Source of the DNA: Beijerinckiaceae bacterium
Lineage (GTDB): Bacteria; Pseudomonadota; Alphaproteobacteria; Rhizobiales; Beijerinckiaceae
DNA length: 47,594 bases
Assembly (NCBI GenBank): GCA_024304885.1
Contig: JALJOM010000003.1
Span: 334,516-382,109 of the forward strand
Reading direction: 5' to 3'
The notes under the pieces are model-generated. The model was not told the origin of the DNA. It worked only from the letters and a program-made list of their open reading frames with translations, and searched no databases. Positions 1 to 13,743 of this stretch are shown in pieces. Positions within the stretch are counted from its first letter, which is position 1. Every line of letters starts with the position of its first letter. The position numbers and the translations under genes are program-made.

Positions 1-270
1 CGCGCCCGGGTTGTGCCCGACAATCCCCCCGCCGATCATGCTGGTGCCGTCGAGCTTCCAGATCGCGACCCGGCCGTCGGTGTTCTGCCAGAGGATGTCG
101 GACCTGCCGTCGGCGTTGAAGTCGCCGGTGTCGATCGCCTTCCAGGCCGCGCCCGGATTGTATCCGACAAATCCCCCGCCGATCACGCTGGTGCCTTCGA
201 GCAGCCAGATCGCCACCCGGCCGTCGGTGGCTTGCCGGAGGATGTCCGAGAACCCGTCGGCGTTGAAGTC
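1..270 (-). repeat. Tandem FG-GAP coding repeat, 147-base unit
   Basis: Two successive units inside the metalloprotease-like gene start at 270 and 123 (minus strand), each with the codons for DFNADG. The period is exactly 147 bases (49 codons). The second unit is cut by the window edge, so the copy number is unknown. Such repeats form beta-propeller blades that bind calcium through the DxNxDG loop. Confidence 0.85.
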
Positions 271-1692
271 CGAGCTATCCGACGCGTGATCGTCGTTGGT
301 GATCGTACCTATCCCCAGATTGTCGCTGATGGTGGCACCGGCGGTCGCTGCAGATAGGTTGACGAAGAAGGCTTCGTCCGGCTCGAACTCGGTATCGCCA
401 TTGACCGTGACCGAGATCGTCCGCGTGTTGACGTCGGCGCCGAAGTGTAGCGTGCCGGAGGTCGCCATGTAGTCGGCGCCGGCGATCGAGGCGCTTCCGT
501 TGGACGTCGCGAAATCGACATCGAATGCCGCTGTGCCGCCGGAGCGCGTCACCGTGAAGCTCGCGACATTCGTGCCGCTGTCACCCTCGTCGATCGTGAC
601 ATCGTCGATCGAAATGGAACCCGCCGGAGCCGATACTATCGGTACTCCCGAGTCCTCGAGGATCGCGATGTCGAGCGCGCTCGGGCCGGGACTTTTTCCG
701 GTCAAGCCGACGACTCCGTTCATGAGATCGCTCAGGAGGTCGGCGCCCGGAGCTCCCGTCGTGTTTCCGATGTGGTAGCGATTTCCCACGGTCAAAGGGA
801 CAGGACCACCGTACACTGCCTCTGCTCTTGGCCCCGTGAAATAAGGCACGTCGCCTATCATCGCGACGAATACATCGAATGTGGAAAGGGCACCCTGTGT
901 CGCTGCACCTGTGGCCCAATCGAGGTAGCCATTCATCCCGAAGGCGTGGCCGAGCTCGTGCTCGAAGAGTTCGACGGCATCGACCTTATCCGTTGGTACC
1001 GCGGATGTAGGCGAAGGTGCCGGATCGAGGTACAGCCATTGATTGATGTAGTCTGGATCTACATAGATGACAACATCGGGCTCGAACCCATTAGGGTCTG
1101 TACCGGACAGCATTTCGTCGATCGTCCCGAACCGCCAATAATCGAGCCCGTCGATCGTGTCCATAAAGACTGCTGTTGCAGCGGTACCATTTGCGGTGTT
1201 CGATGCTGTTTGGGCTATGTTGACCTCGACTTCGATCGATGCGGTACTATCAATGTAGGAGGCCCACACGGATCCTGCATATGCTAGATTGGTCCGAATA
1301 AGCTGCGCATACGAGCTGAAGCCGCCGACTGTATCGTTTACTACCACGTTGAAGCTCAGGTCGCCTGCCGGCGTGACCTCGGCGGGGCTCGTCCTGTAGG
1401 TGCCGGTACCGTCGGAACTGGAACCGGCTGCGGCGATATAGGTCCTGGGTGTCGTCACCTCATAGGCGAGCTGGGCATTGCAGCCCGTGCCGTCGATGTC
1501 GTTCTCCGCGAGCTTGGAGATGCCCGTCGAACGGCTGAGGCTCGGATAGGGGTCCGGGAGATCGAGACGCCAGGTACGGCCGGCGGTCAGCGTTGTCCTG
1601 AACCAGTCGGTGTCGTCGAGCAACTCGAGGTTGCCGAACGCGGGTCCGCCGACCCTGAACGGGCCTGCCATGTCAGAAAAATCATCAGCCAC
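1..1692 (-). CDS. Secreted metalloprotease-like protein with Calx-beta and FG-GAP/VCBS repeats (C-terminus outside window)
   Basis: An uninterrupted frame of 564 codons runs from a GTG at 1692 off the left edge. The GTG has a CGGAG Shine-Dalgarno-like site 8 bases upstream; an in-frame ATG at 1671 is the alternative. Residues about 15-100 resemble a pre-peptidase (PPC-like) beta domain (DTDWFRTTLTAG). Residues 245-255 read HELGHAFGMNG, a zinc-binding HExxHxxG motif (H245, E246, H249) in which the metzincin third His is Gly; a later YHIGN may supply a ligand. A Calx-beta domain covers about 355-470, and FG-GAP/VCBS repeats (DFNADGRSDILWQ) start near 475. There is no Sec signal, so type I secretion through a C-terminal signal outside the window is likely (inference). 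Codons in the protease part (about 830-1330) include many ATA, GTA and ACA, unlike the housekeeping genes, which hints at transfer. Confidence 0.85.
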   Translation of the reverse strand, partial: MADDFSDMAGPFRVGGPAFGNLELLDDTDWFRTTLTAGRTWRLDLPDPYPSLSRSTGISKLAENDIDGTGCNAQLAYEVTTPRTYIAAAGSSSDGTGTYRTSPAEVTPAGDLSFNVVVNDTVGGFSSYAQLIRTNLAYAGSVWASYIDSTASIEVEVNIAQTASNTANGTAATAVFMDTIDGLDYWRFGTIDEMLSGTDPNGFEPDVVIYVDPDYINQWLYLDPAPSPTSAVPTDKVDAVELFEHELGHAFGMNGYLDWATGAATQGALSTFDVFVAMIGDVPYFTGPRAEAVYGGPVPLTVGNRYHIGNTTGAPGADLLSDLMNGVVGLTGKSPGPSALDIAILEDSGVPIVSAPAGSISIDDVTIDEGDSGTNVASFTVTRSGGTAAFDVDFATSNGSASIAGADYMATSGTLHFGADVNTRTISVTVNGDTEFEPDEAFFVNLSAATAGATISDNLGIGTITNDDHASDSSDFNADGFSDILRQATDGRVAIWLLEGTSVIGGGFVGYNPGAAWKAIDTGDFNADGRSDILWQNTDGRVAIWKLDGTSMIGGGIVGHNPGA

Positions 1693-2009
1693 GAAATAAC
1701 TCCGTTCTGAATAAGGCGATCATGGCTTAGAACTAGGTTAAATGTAGCTCAATACACGACAAGAGTCCATTGATTTCAGGAAGAGCAATTTTCGCCACTG
1801 ACCGAAATGCCCAAGTATTCTAGATTGAAACTTGGAACTGATAATTGTGATATGATATACTACTTTATTGTTCTTGTGCCAATTCGGCGGCTGGAACGCT
1901 CCTCCGCTGCGTCTCGCAAAAGTCCCAGATGCTTTGGGGCACTTTTCATGCGCCCGCCCGTACGTGGTCGAGGCGTGGGCCCAATGGCGAGATTTCGTCA
2001 TGCGAGGGG

Positions 2010-2038
2010 TTGACGGGCGGAACCGACCTCACTAAGTT
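2010..2038 (+). promoter_or_regulatory. Candidate sigma-70 promoter for the rpsL array
   Basis: TTGACG, then a 17-base spacer, then TAAGTT. This fits the -35/-10 layout well and points towards rpsL, about 450 bases downstream. The long leader would include the decayed mosaic repeat. No experimental support; other promoters in the gap are possible. Confidence 0.4.
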
Positions 2039-2370
2039 CCGCGCACTTCAGACAGGCCGTAGGTATTCGTTCTTCGGGGCGACCCGCCCCGAAAGCTGTC
2101 GAGCCTAAACGCTGTCGACTTCAAGGACCGCCAAGAGAGCCGAGGATCCGGGGCAGAGCCGCGGGTCCGTTGTTCTATCGCAAGATCGCGGCGCATGCGT
2201 CGTGATCCTCTGCCTCCGTAGCGGCGTCGAGACCGATCCCGGTCCGAGGCCGTTGTTTTTCGTGCGCATCGTGCTTCGTCCTGGCCTGGGTCGGGCCGGG
2301 TGCGTGACACATATATGCCCCACCGTGAGCGCGGTCGGGTCGAGGCGTGTCGGGGTATGCCCGGGCACAA

Positions 2371-2472
2371 AAGCGTTTTCCAGCGAGCGGGACATCGGCT
2401 CTCGACGCGAAAATGCGACAGAGCAAGGTAATGTCGAGCGGCTTCCGATGGGTTCGGTAGTCGGTCGAGGAC
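2371..2472 (+). repeat. Decayed mosaic repeat, module A, upstream of rpsL
   Basis: AGCGTTTTCCAGCGA, then GCGAAAATGCGACA, then GAGCGGCTTCCGAT line up in order and spacing with module A of the complete copy at 41881-41985, with many changes. It ends about 25 bases before rpsL and would lie in the rpsL leader. Confidence 0.6.
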
Positions 2473-2496
2473 GAGACGAGGACCGGAAGGGCCAGA

Positions 2497-3472
<976 letters not shown>

Positions 3473-3510
3473 GTTACTCGAAGCGCTCTTTCGGTTGAAG
3501 GGATCAAGAC

Positions 3511-5586
<2,076 letters not shown>

Positions 5587-5629
5587 TCGGTCAGGGCAAC
5601 GCGCGAAAGGGTCATAGAGGAGCCGGACG

Positions 5630-6820
<1,191 letters not shown>

Positions 6821-6843
6821 GGCCTTTGCGGTCGTGAGGCCTG

Positions 6844-6870
6844 TCGCGGCGGAGGCGTCCTTCGCCGCGA
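6844..6870 (+). promoter_or_regulatory. Hairpin between tuf and rpsJ
   Basis: Perfect 8-base arms TCGCGGCG and CGCCGCGA around an 11-base loop. It is not followed by a clear T-run (only TGATTTAG), so it is a weak candidate for termination and may be an attenuator or an RNA processing/stability site separating the str and S10 parts of the array. Confidence 0.45.
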
Positions 6871-6940
6871 TGATTTAGGCAGGTTCGGACAGGGTGACAC
6901 GGCGCGGCCGGAGCGAGCGGCGTCGAGAGGAAGCGAGATG

Positions 6941-7249
6941 ATGAACGGCCAGAATATCCGCATCCGGCTCAAGGCATTCGATCATCGAATCCTCGATACC
7001 TCGACGAAGGAGATCGTCTCGACGGCGAAGCGGACCGGTGCGCAGGTTCGCGGTCCGATCCCGCTGCCGACGAAGATCGAGAAGTTCACCGTGAACCGGT
7101 CGCCGCATGTCGACAAGAAATCGCGCGAGCAGTTCGAGATCAGGACGCACAAGAGGGTGCTCGACATCGTGGATCCGACGCCTCAGACGGTCGATGCCTT
7201 GATGAAGCTCGATCTCGCCGCGGGCGTGGACGTCGAGATCAAGCTGTGA
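6941..7249 (+). CDS. rpsJ: 30S ribosomal protein S10 (uS10)
   Basis: S10 is part of the 30S head and also serves as the NusE antitermination factor. The 102-residue form starts [16 protein letters not shown] and ends [11 protein letters not shown], as in other Alphaproteobacteria. Two ATGs stand side by side at 6938 and 6941; the second gives the family start and lies 9 bases from AGGA, but the first cannot be excluded. First gene of the S10 part. Confidence 0.97.
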   Translation: MNGQNIRIRLKAFDHRILDTSTKEIVSTAKRTGAQVRGPIPLPTKIEKFTVNRSPHVDKKSREQFEIRTHKRVLDIVDPTPQTVDALMKLDLAAGVDVEIKL

Positions 7250-7314
7250 CCGGAACTGCGGGAACACGCCTTCGAGCCGAGACGTCTCGGCGCGAGGCCT
7301 GAAGGAAAGCAATC

Positions 7315-8028
7315 ATGCGGTCGGGTGTCATCGCACAAAAGGTCGGCATGACCCGGGTCTTTACCGAGGCCGGGGAACATGTGCCGGTCACGGTCCTGAA
7401 GCTCGACGGCTGCCAGGTCGTCGCGCACAGGACCAAGGAGCAGAACGGCTATACCGCGCTGCAGCTCGGGATCGGGCGTGCCAAGGTGAAGAACGTGTCC
7501 AAGGCCGAGCGCGGCCGTTTCGCGGTCGCGAAGGTCGAGCCGAAGCTGAAGCTCGCGGAGTTCCGGGTCGGCGAGGATGCGCTCCTGCCGGTCGGCGCCG
7601 AGATCACCGCGGATCATTTCGTCGTCGGGCAATTCGTGGATGTCACCGGGACGAGCACCGGCAAGGGCTTCGCCGGCGGCATGAAGCGGTGGAACTTCGG
7701 CGGCCTTCGGGCGACCCACGGCGTCTCGATCTCGCATCGCTCGCACGGCTCGACCGGCGGTCGTCAGGATCCCGGCAAGACGTTCAAGAACAAGAAGATG
7801 GCGGGGCACCTCGGGTGCGAGCGGGTAACCACGCTCAACCTGCGCGTGGTCACCGTCGATCCGGAGCGCGGCCTCCTTCTCGTCGAGGGCGCCGTGCCCG
7901 GCACGGCCGGGGGCTGGATCTATGTTCGTGACGCGGTGAAGAAGGCGCTTCCCGAAGCGGCGCCGAAGCCCGGCAAGTATCGCTTGGCGGCCGAGGCCTC
8001 CGAGACGACGCAGAGCGTGGAGGGCTGA
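7315..8028 (+). CDS. rplC: 50S ribosomal protein L3 (uL3)
   Basis: L3 binds 23S rRNA near its 3' end and its central extension reaches towards the peptidyl transferase centre. The 237-residue product starts [16 protein letters not shown] and has the conserved [10 protein letters not shown] and [13 protein letters not shown] stretches; the Gln in the latter is the usual site of methylation in bacteria. It has a somewhat extended C-terminus, as is common in Rhizobiales. rplD follows after 3 bases. Confidence 0.97.
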   Translation: MRSGVIAQKVGMTRVFTEAGEHVPVTVLKLDGCQVVAHRTKEQNGYTALQLGIGRAKVKNVSKAERGRFAVAKVEPKLKLAEFRVGEDALLPVGAEITADHFVVGQFVDVTGTSTGKGFAGGMKRWNFGGLRATHGVSISHRSHGSTGGRQDPGKTFKNKKMAGHLGCERVTTLNLRVVTVDPERGLLLVEGAVPGTAGGWIYVRDAVKKALPEAAPKPGKYRLAAEASETTQSVEG

Positions 8029-8031
8029 GGC

Positions 8032-8652
8032 ATGCAGATCGAGATCATCTCTCTCGACGGCGAGGCCGCCGGCTCGATCGAGCTCGACGACGCGATCTTC
8101 GGGCTCGAGCCGCGTGCCGATCTGATCCAGCGGATGGTGCGCTATCAGCTCGCCAAGCGTCGGGCCGGAACCCACGCGTCACAGACCCGCGCAGATGTCT
8201 GGCGCACCGGCAAGAAGCTCTACAAGCAGAAGGGGACCGGCGGGGCCCGTCACGGGTCGCGGCGCGCGCCGCAGTTTCGTGGCGGCGGCAAGGCCTTCGG
8301 GCCGGTCGTGCGCTCGCACGAGCACGACCTGCCGAAGAAGGTCCGCGCGCTCGCCTTGAAGCATGCGCTCTCGGCCAAGGCGCAGGACGGTGGGATCATC
8401 GTCTGGTCGGAGGCCAAGGTCGACGAGCCCAAGACCAAGGGCCTCAAGGCGAGCTTCGCCAAGCTCGGCCTGACCAATGCCTTGATCATCGACGGGGCCG
8501 AGCTCGAGCCGAACTTCCGCCTCGCGGCCCGCAACATCCCGCAAATCGACGTGCTGCCGGTGCAGGGGATCAATGTCTATGACATCTTGCGCCGCGAGAA
8601 GCTCGTCCTGACCCGTGCGGCGATCGCCGCCTTGGAGGAACGTTTCAGATGA
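8032..8652 (+). CDS. rplD: 50S ribosomal protein L4 (uL4)
   Basis: L4 lines the exit tunnel of the 50S subunit and in E. coli also represses its own operon. The 206-residue protein has the basic loop [20 protein letters not shown] that reaches into the tunnel. It overlaps rplW by 4 bases (ATGA), which suggests translational coupling. Whether it regulates the S10 genes here cannot be seen from the sequence. Confidence 0.97.
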   Translation: MQIEIISLDGEAAGSIELDDAIFGLEPRADLIQRMVRYQLAKRRAGTHASQTRADVWRTGKKLYKQKGTGGARHGSRRAPQFRGGGKAFGPVVRSHEHDLPKKVRALALKHALSAKAQDGGIIVWSEAKVDEPKTKGLKASFAKLGLTNALIIDGAELEPNFRLAARNIPQIDVLPVQGINVYDILRREKLVLTRAAIAALEERFR

Positions 8653-8960
8653 GCGCGGCCAAGCTCGGCGTCGAGGCGCGCCATTACGACGTGATCGTCG
8701 CCCCGGTGATCACCGAGAAGGCGACGATGGCCTCGGAATCGAACCAGGTGGTCTTCAAGGTCAGGAAAGAGGCGACGAAGCCGCAGATCAAGGAGGCGGT
8801 AGAGCGCCTCTTCGAGGTCAAGGTCGAGGCCGTCAACACGCTGATCCGCAAGGGGAAGCGCAAGGTGTTCAAGGGAAGGCGGGGCGTCCAGTCCGACGTC
8901 AAGAAAGCCGTGGTGACCCTCGCCGAGGGGCAGCGGATCGACGTCACGACGGGGCTCTAG
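8649..8960 (+). CDS. rplW: 50S ribosomal protein L23 (uL23)
   Basis: L23 sits at the tunnel exit and is the docking site for trigger factor and SRP. The 103-residue product contains the typical [14 protein letters not shown] start region and the [13 protein letters not shown] segment. The start overlaps the rplD stop by 4 bases. Length and position in the S10 order are standard. Confidence 0.97.
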   Translation: MSAAKLGVEARHYDVIVAPVITEKATMASESNQVVFKVRKEATKPQIKEAVERLFEVKVEAVNTLIRKGKRKVFKGRRGVQSDVKKAVVTLAEGQRIDVTTGL

Positions 8961-8982
8961 AGGTTAGTTCGGGATCACGCAG

Positions 8983-9822
8983 ATGGCACTCAAGACATTC
9001 AAGCCGGTCACGCCGGGCCTTCGCCAGCTCGTGATCGTGGATCGGCGCGGCCTGCACAAGGGCAAGCCGGTCAAGCAGCTGACCGAGGGCAAGCCCTCGT
9101 CCGGCGGACGCAACAACAATGGACGCGTCACCGTGCGGTTTCGTGGCGGCGGCCACAAGCGGTCCTACCGCATCGTCGATTTCAAGCGGCGCAAGGTGGA
9201 TATCCCGGCCAAGGTCGAGCGTATCGAATACGACCCGAACCGCACCGCGTTCATCGCGCTGATCCGCTATGCCGACGGCGAGCTCTCCTACATCATCGCG
9301 CCGCAACGCCTGGCGGTCGGTGACGAGGTGATCTCGGGCCAGCAGGTGGACGTGAAGCCCGGCAATGCGATGGCGCTTTCCAGCATGCCGATCGGCACGA
9401 TCGTGCACAATATCGAGATGAAGATCGGCAAGGGCGCCGCCATGGTGCGCTCCGCCGGTACCTATGCGCAGGTGGTCGGGCGAGACCAGGGCTATGTCAT
9501 CATCCGCTTGAACTCGGGCGAGCAGAGGCTGATCCACGGCCAATGCTTCGCGACGGTCGGGGCCGTCTCGAACCCGGACCACATGAATGCCTCGATCGGC
9601 AAGGCCGGCCGTAGCCGCTGGCTCGGGCGCAGGCCGCACAATCGCGGCGTCACCATGAACCCGGTCGATCATCCGCACGGCGGCGGCGAGGGACGCACCT
9701 CGGGCGGACGCCATCCGGTCACGCCCTGGGGCAAGCCGACCAAGGGCAAGAGGACGCGGACAAACAAGTCCACGACGCGGTTCATCGTGACCTCGCGTCA
9801 CAAGAGCAAGAAGAAAGGCTGA
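8983..9822 (+). CDS. rplB: 50S ribosomal protein L2 (uL2)
   Basis: L2 is needed for subunit association and for the peptidyl transferase centre. The 279-residue protein starts [17 protein letters not shown] and has the conserved C-terminal [20 protein letters not shown] loop with the key His residue. It is followed by rpsS after 2 bases. Confidence 0.98.
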   Translation: MALKTFKPVTPGLRQLVIVDRRGLHKGKPVKQLTEGKPSSGGRNNNGRVTVRFRGGGHKRSYRIVDFKRRKVDIPAKVERIEYDPNRTAFIALIRYADGELSYIIAPQRLAVGDEVISGQQVDVKPGNAMALSSMPIGTIVHNIEMKIGKGAAMVRSAGTYAQVVGRDQGYVIIRLNSGEQRLIHGQCFATVGAVSNPDHMNASIGKAGRSRWLGRRPHNRGVTMNPVDHPHGGGEGRTSGGRHPVTPWGKPTKGKRTRTNKSTTRFIVTSRHKSKKKG

Positions 9823-9824
9823 CC

Positions 9825-10103
9825 ATGGCCCGCTCGATCTGGAAGGGTCCTTTCGTCGACGGCTACCTTCTCAAGAAGGCGGAAGCCTCGCGTATGTCAG
9901 GACGTTCCGAGGTCATCAAGATCTGGAGCCGGCGCTCCACGATCCTGCCGCAGTTCGTCGGCCTTACCTTCGGGGTCTACAACGGCAAGAAGCATGTGCC
10001 GGTCTCGGTGACGGAAGACATGATCGGCCACAAGTTCGGCGAGTTCTCGCCGACGCGGACCTTCCACGGCCACGCCGCTGACAAGAAGGCCAGGAGAGGC
10101 TGA
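9825..10103 (+). CDS. rpsS: 30S ribosomal protein S19 (uS19)
   Basis: S19 lies in the 30S head, next to S13, and contacts bridge B1a. The 92-residue product has the family motifs [27 protein letters not shown] and [12 protein letters not shown]. It is spaced 2 bases from rplB and 3 bases from rplV, so the three genes are probably co-translated. Confidence 0.98.
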   Translation: MARSIWKGPFVDGYLLKKAEASRMSGRSEVIKIWSRRSTILPQFVGLTFGVYNGKKHVPVSVTEDMIGHKFGEFSPTRTFHGHAADKKARRG

Positions 10104-10106
10104 GCC

Positions 10107-10481
10107 ATGTCGAAGGAGAAGACCCCGCGCGCGCTCGCGGACAACGAGGCTAAGGCGGTCACCCGCATGATCCGGGTGAGCCCGCAGAAGCTGAACCTGC
10201 TCGCGCAATTGATCCGCGGCAAGAAGGTCGAGACGGCGCTCGCCGATCTCGAGTTCTCGCGCAAGCGCATCGCCTTCGACGTGAAGAAGACGCTCGAGAG
10301 TGCGATCGCCAATGCCGAGAACAACCACAGCCTCGACGTCGACGATCTCGTGGTGGCTGAGGCCTATGTCGGCAGGGGAATGGTGATGAGACGGTTCAGC
10401 GCAAGGGCGCGGGGGCGGTCGGGACGGATCGAGAAGCCGTTCTCGCACCTGACCATCATCTTGCGCGAAGTCGCGGCCTGA
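10107..10481 (+). CDS. rplV: 50S ribosomal protein L22 (uL22)
   Basis: L22 lines the narrow part of the exit tunnel with a long beta hairpin, the site of some macrolide-resistance changes. The 124-residue protein has [17 protein letters not shown] and a hairpin region ending [17 protein letters not shown]. It sits in standard order before rpsC. Confidence 0.97.
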   Translation: MSKEKTPRALADNEAKAVTRMIRVSPQKLNLLAQLIRGKKVETALADLEFSRKRIAFDVKKTLESAIANAENNHSLDVDDLVVAEAYVGRGMVMRRFSARARGRSGRIEKPFSHLTIILREVAA

Positions 10482-10491
10482 GGAGCACAGG

Positions 10492-11220
10492 ATGGGACAG
10501 AAGGTCAATCCGATCGGGCTCAGGCTCGGCATCAACCGCACCTGGGATTCGCGCTGGTTCGCGGACAAGGCCGAGTACGGCAAGCTCCTGCACGAGGACA
10601 TGAGCATCCGCGCGCAGCTCATGAAGACGCTGAAGCAGGCGGCCGTGTCGAAGATCATCATCGAGCGGCCGCACAAGAAATGCCGGGTCACGATCCATTC
10701 GGCCCGCCCCGGCGTGGTGATCGGCAAGAAGGGCGCCGACATCGACAAGATCCGCAAGCTCGTCGCGAAGATGACGGACTCAGAGGTGGTCATCAATATC
10801 GTCGAGGTGCGCAAGCCCGAGATCGATGCGTCGCTTGTCGCCGATTCGATCGCCCAGCAGCTCGAGCGGCGCGTCGCCTTCCGTCGCGCGATGAAGCGCG
10901 CAGTCCAGTCGGCGATGCGGCTCGGCGCTGAAGGGATCAGGATCAACTGCTCGGGCCGCCTCGGGGGCGCCGAGATCGCCCGGCTCGAATGGTATCGCGA
11001 GGGCCGGGTGCCTCTGCACACCCTGCGCGCCGACGTGGACTACGGCACCGCCACGGCCCATACGGCCTACGGCACCTGCGGGATCAAGGTCTGGATCTTC
11101 AAGGGCGAGATCCTGGAGCACGATCCTATGGCGCAGGACAAGAGGCTCGCCGAGCAGGAGCATTCGGGCGGGGGCGGCGGGGAGAAGCGCCGCCGCGATC
11201 GCGACCGCGACGCCGCCTGA
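10492..11220 (+). CDS. rpsC: 30S ribosomal protein S3 (uS3)
   Basis: S3 forms part of the mRNA entry channel and its helicase. The 242-residue product starts [20 protein letters not shown], has a KH domain ([16 protein letters not shown], residues about 73-88) and a C-terminal domain ([19 protein letters not shown]). The C-terminus ends in a charged tail ([12 protein letters not shown]), as in related bacteria. rplP follows after 36 bases. Confidence 0.98.
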   Translation: MGQKVNPIGLRLGINRTWDSRWFADKAEYGKLLHEDMSIRAQLMKTLKQAAVSKIIIERPHKKCRVTIHSARPGVVIGKKGADIDKIRKLVAKMTDSEVVINIVEVRKPEIDASLVADSIAQQLERRVAFRRAMKRAVQSAMRLGAEGIRINCSGRLGGAEIARLEWYREGRVPLHTLRADVDYGTATAHTAYGTCGIKVWIFKGEILEHDPMAQDKRLAEQEHSGGGGGEKRRRDRDRDAA

Positions 11221-11256
11221 CGCCTGACCCGAGAGTGAACCGAAAGCATCGCGACC

Positions 11257-11670
11257 ATGCTGCAACCGAAGCGCACCAGATTTCGCAAGGCCTTCAAGGG
11301 CCGCATCCATGGCGCCGCGAAAGGCGGCTTCGAGCTGAACTTCGGCCAGTTCGGCCTGAAGGCGATGGAGCCGGAGCGCATCACCGCACGCCAGATCGAG
11401 GCGGCGCGGCGGGCGATGACCCGTCACATGCGCCGCGCCGGGAGAGTCTGGATCCGGATCTTCCCCGATTTGCCCGTGTCCAAGAAGCCGACGGAGGTCC
11501 GCATGGGCAAGGGCAAGGGGGCGCCGGAATTCTGGTGCTGCCGGGTGGCGCCGGGCCGGATCATGTTCGAGCTCGACGGCGTGCCGGCCGAGCTCGCCCG
11601 CGAGGCCTTGCGGCTCGCCGCCGCGAAGCTTCCGATCAAGACGCGCTTCGTCCAGCGCATCGTCGAGTAG
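11257..11670 (+). CDS. rplP: 50S ribosomal protein L16 (uL16)
   Basis: L16 organises the A-site region of the 50S subunit. The 137-residue product starts [19 protein letters not shown] and contains [18 protein letters not shown], with the conserved loop that reaches towards the CCA end of tRNA. Length and order are standard; rpmC starts 11 bases after the stop. Confidence 0.97.
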   Translation: MLQPKRTRFRKAFKGRIHGAAKGGFELNFGQFGLKAMEPERITARQIEAARRAMTRHMRRAGRVWIRIFPDLPVSKKPTEVRMGKGKGAPEFWCCRVAPGRIMFELDGVPAELAREALRLAAAKLPIKTRFVQRIVE

Positions 11671-11681
11671 GGGGCAGGGCC

Positions 11682-11900
11682 GTGAAGACGAAGCAGAGGT
11701 TCTCGGATCTCAAGGTCATGTCGCAGGATCAGCTCGAGCAGGAGCTCCTGAGCCTGAAGAAGGAGCAGTTCAACCTGCGCTTCCAGCGGGCGACGGGCCA
11801 GCTCCAGAATACCGCGCGGGTCAGGGTGGTGCGCCGCGACATCGCGCGGATCAAGACGCTCGCCGCGCAAGCGCGGCACGCAGCGACGGGCCAGAAATAA
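11682..11900 (+). CDS. rpmC: 50S ribosomal protein L29 (uL29)
   Basis: L29 is a small helical-hairpin protein near the tunnel exit, next to L23. The start is taken as the GTG at 11682, which has GGGGCAGGG just upstream and gives 72 residues; a later in-frame ATG ([11 protein letters not shown]) would cut off the first helix. The family segments [17 protein letters not shown] and [12 protein letters not shown] are present. Translated in the same array, with rpsQ 34 bases downstream. Confidence 0.95.
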   Translation: MKTKQRFSDLKVMSQDQLEQELLSLKKEQFNLRFQRATGQLQNTARVRVVRRDIARIKTLAAQARHAATGQK

Positions 11901-11934
11901 GCGGTCGGGTGGGACGAGAGGTTTCGAGGACAAG

Positions 11935-12177
11935 ATGCCGAAGCGAATTCTCCAGGGGATCGTCGTCAGCGACAAGCAGGCAAAGACCGTCGTCGTGAAG
12001 GTCGAGCGGCGGTTCACCCATCCGCTCCTGAAGAAGACCGTGCGGCGGTCGAAGAACTACCACGCGCACGACGAGACCGAGGCCTTCAAGGTCGGGGACA
12101 CGGTCTCGATCGAGGAGACGCGGCCGATCTCGCGGCTGAAGCGCTGGGTGGTGGTCCCGGCGCCGAGCAAGGCCTGA
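11935..12177 (+). CDS. rpsQ: 30S ribosomal protein S17 (uS17)
   Basis: S17 is an early-binding 16S rRNA protein with an OB fold. The 80-residue protein has [20 protein letters not shown] and [20 protein letters not shown], both typical. It is the last gene of the S10 part; a 105-base spacer with a hairpin separates it from rplN. Confidence 0.97.
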   Translation: MPKRILQGIVVSDKQAKTVVVKVERRFTHPLLKKTVRRSKNYHAHDETEAFKVGDTVSIEETRPISRLKRWVVVPAPSKA

Positions 12178-12200
12178 GGCGGGCGAGCGAGCGGAAAACT

Positions 12201-12216
12201 GGAGGCCCGAGCCTCC
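12201..12216 (+). promoter_or_regulatory. Hairpin in the rpsQ-rplN spacer
   Basis: Arms GGAGGC and GCCTCC around the tetraloop CCGA, with no T-run after it. It stands at the boundary between the S10 and spc parts and is more likely an RNA processing or stability element than a terminator. Confidence 0.4.
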
Positions 12217-12282
12217 GTCAGACGAAGTCCGGCGGGTCCCGGTCGGGGCCGGAAACCGATCTGAATCGAAAGGTCGACAACG

Positions 12283-12651
12283 ATGATCCAGATGCAGACC
12301 AACCTCGACGTCGCCGACAACTCGGGCGCGCGCCGCGTCATGTGCATCAAGGTGCTCGGAGGGTCGAAGCGCAAGTATGCCGGCATCGGCGACATCATCG
12401 TCGTCTCGATCAAGGAGGCGATCCCGCGCGGGCGCGTGAAGAAGGGTGACGTGATGAAGGCGGTCGTGGTGCGCACGGCCAAGGACATCAAGCGGCCCGA
12501 CGGTTCAGTGATCCGGTTCGATTCCAACGCCGCCGTCCTGATCAACAACCAGTCGGAGCCGATCGGCACCCGCATCTTCGGGCCGGTCCCGCGCGAGCTC
12601 AGGGCGCGCAACCAGATGAAGATCATCTCGCTTGCGCCGGAGGTTCTGTAA
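12283..12651 (+). CDS. rplN: 50S ribosomal protein L14 (uL14)
   Basis: L14 forms part of the intersubunit bridges B5 and B8. The 122-residue product begins [20 protein letters not shown] and ends IISLAPEVL, both hallmarks. Its stop overlaps the rplX start (TAATG), so the two are coupled. First gene of the spc part. Confidence 0.98.
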   Translation: MIQMQTNLDVADNSGARRVMCIKVLGGSKRKYAGIGDIIVVSIKEAIPRGRVKKGDVMKAVVVRTAKDIKRPDGSVIRFDSNAAVLINNQSEPIGTRIFGPVPRELRARNQMKIISLAPEVL

Positions 12652-12968
12652 TGGCGGCGAAGATCAAGAAGGGCGACCGGGTCGTCGTCCTCGCCGGACG
12701 GGACAAGGGACGCTCCGGCGACGTGATCCAGGTCCAGCCGAAGGAAGGCCGGGCGCTCGTGCGCGGCATCAACACGGTGAAGCGGCACCAGAAGCAGACC
12801 GGCAAGCACGAAGCGGGGATCGTCACCAAGGAGGCGACGATCGACCTCTCCAACCTCGCGATCGCCGATCCCAAGGACGGTAAGGCGACGCGGGTCGGGT
12901 TCAAGATTCTCGACGACGGCCGCAAGGTCCGCTTCGCCAAGCGCTCGGGAGATTTGATCGATGGCTGA
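12651..12968 (+). CDS. rplX: 50S ribosomal protein L24 (uL24)
   Basis: L24 initiates 50S assembly and lies near the tunnel exit. The 105-residue protein has the KOW motif region [20 protein letters not shown]. The start codon shares a base with the rplN stop, and its 3' end overlaps rplE by 8 bases, so translation of rplN, rplX and rplE is probably coupled. Confidence 0.97.
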   Translation: MAAKIKKGDRVVVLAGRDKGRSGDVIQVQPKEGRALVRGINTVKRHQKQTGKHEAGIVTKEATIDLSNLAIADPKDGKATRVGFKILDDGRKVRFAKRSGDLIDG

Positions 12969-13704
12969 CGCGAAGAAAGGTGGCGGCAAGGGCGGGGCGA
13001 AGGCGCCCGCCAAGGGTGGCAAGCCTGCCGCCAAGGGCGGGGCGAAGGCCCCCGCGGCAGCGGCGGCCGGCAAGGGCAAGAAGCCCGGCACCGAGACCGC
13101 GCATCGCGAGCCGGCCGTTTTCGCGACGGCCTCAGCCGAGTCGCTCGTCGCGCCGAAGGACTATGCGCCGCGCCTCAAGAGATACTACGAGGAGGTCGTG
13201 CGGCCGAAGCTCATCGAGGAATTCGGCTACAAGAACCCCTTCGAGGTGCCGACGATCGAGAAGATCGTCCTGAACATGGGCGTCGGCGAGGCGGTGAACG
13301 ACACGAAGAAGGCGACGCTCGCCGCGGCGGACCTCGGCCTGATCGCCGGCCAGAAGCCGGTGATCACGCGGGCGCGGCATGCGATCTCGACCTTCAAGGT
13401 GCGCGAGAACATGCCGATCGGGGCCAAGGTAACCCTGCGCAAGACCCGCATGTACGAGTTCCTCGATCGGCTCGTCACGATCGCCTTGCCGCGGGTGCGC
13501 GACTTCCGGGGCCTCAATCCGAAGAGCTTCGACGGCCGCGGCAATTTCGCGATGGGCATCAAGGAGCACATCGTCTTTCCGGAGATCGACTACGACAAGG
13601 CGGAAAGCATCCTCGGCATGGACATCATCGTCTGCACGACGGCAAGATCCGACAACGAGGCGCGCGCCTTGCTGCGCGCTTTCAACTTCCCGTTCCGGCA
13701 GTGA
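12961..13704 (+). CDS. rplE: 50S ribosomal protein L5 (uL5) with Lys/Ala/Gly-rich N-terminal extension
   Basis: L5 binds 5S rRNA and contacts the P-site tRNA. The core from about residue 64 ([18 protein letters not shown]) to 247 is ordinary, with [11 protein letters not shown] and the usual C-terminus. The first 63 residues are an extra low-complexity stretch of repeated K-G-G-A-K-A-P units, like a histone H1 or HU-type tail. L5 is normally about 180-190 residues; here it is 247. The ATG at 12961 overlaps rplX by 8 bases. No good in-frame start with a ribosome site lies at the core boundary, so I take the extension as translated, though a later start cannot be ruled out. Confidence 0.93.
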   Translation: MADAKKGGGKGGAKAPAKGGKPAAKGGAKAPAAAAAGKGKKPGTETAHREPAVFATASAESLVAPKDYAPRLKRYYEEVVRPKLIEEFGYKNPFEVPTIEKIVLNMGVGEAVNDTKKATLAAADLGLIAGQKPVITRARHAISTFKVRENMPIGAKVTLRKTRMYEFLDRLVTIALPRVRDFRGLNPKSFDGRGNFAMGIKEHIVFPEIDYDKAESILGMDIIVCTTARSDNEARALLRAFNFPFRQ

Positions 13705-13743
13705 GGCACTCGGCTTCAGACGCGGACCCAGAGGTGAGCAGGT

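Larger units (their letters stand above)
1693..2496. other. Intergenic region between the protease gene and rpsL
   Basis: About 800 bases without a convincing gene. The two genes at its ends are divergent. 1735-1880 is clearly AT-rich against the GC-rich background and could hold promoters for the leftward protease gene. 1917-1946 contains an imperfect inverted repeat (AAAAGTCCC ... GGGGCACTTTT). A sigma-70-like promoter (2010-2038) and a decayed mosaic repeat (2371-2472) are listed separately. Short open frames here lack family resemblance and good ribosome sites. Confidence 0.6.

Noticed and set aside
1738-2013. Two short open frames upstream of rpsL
   Set aside because: They overlap on opposite strands, lie in the AT-rich patch, have no convincing ribosome site and no recognisable motif.
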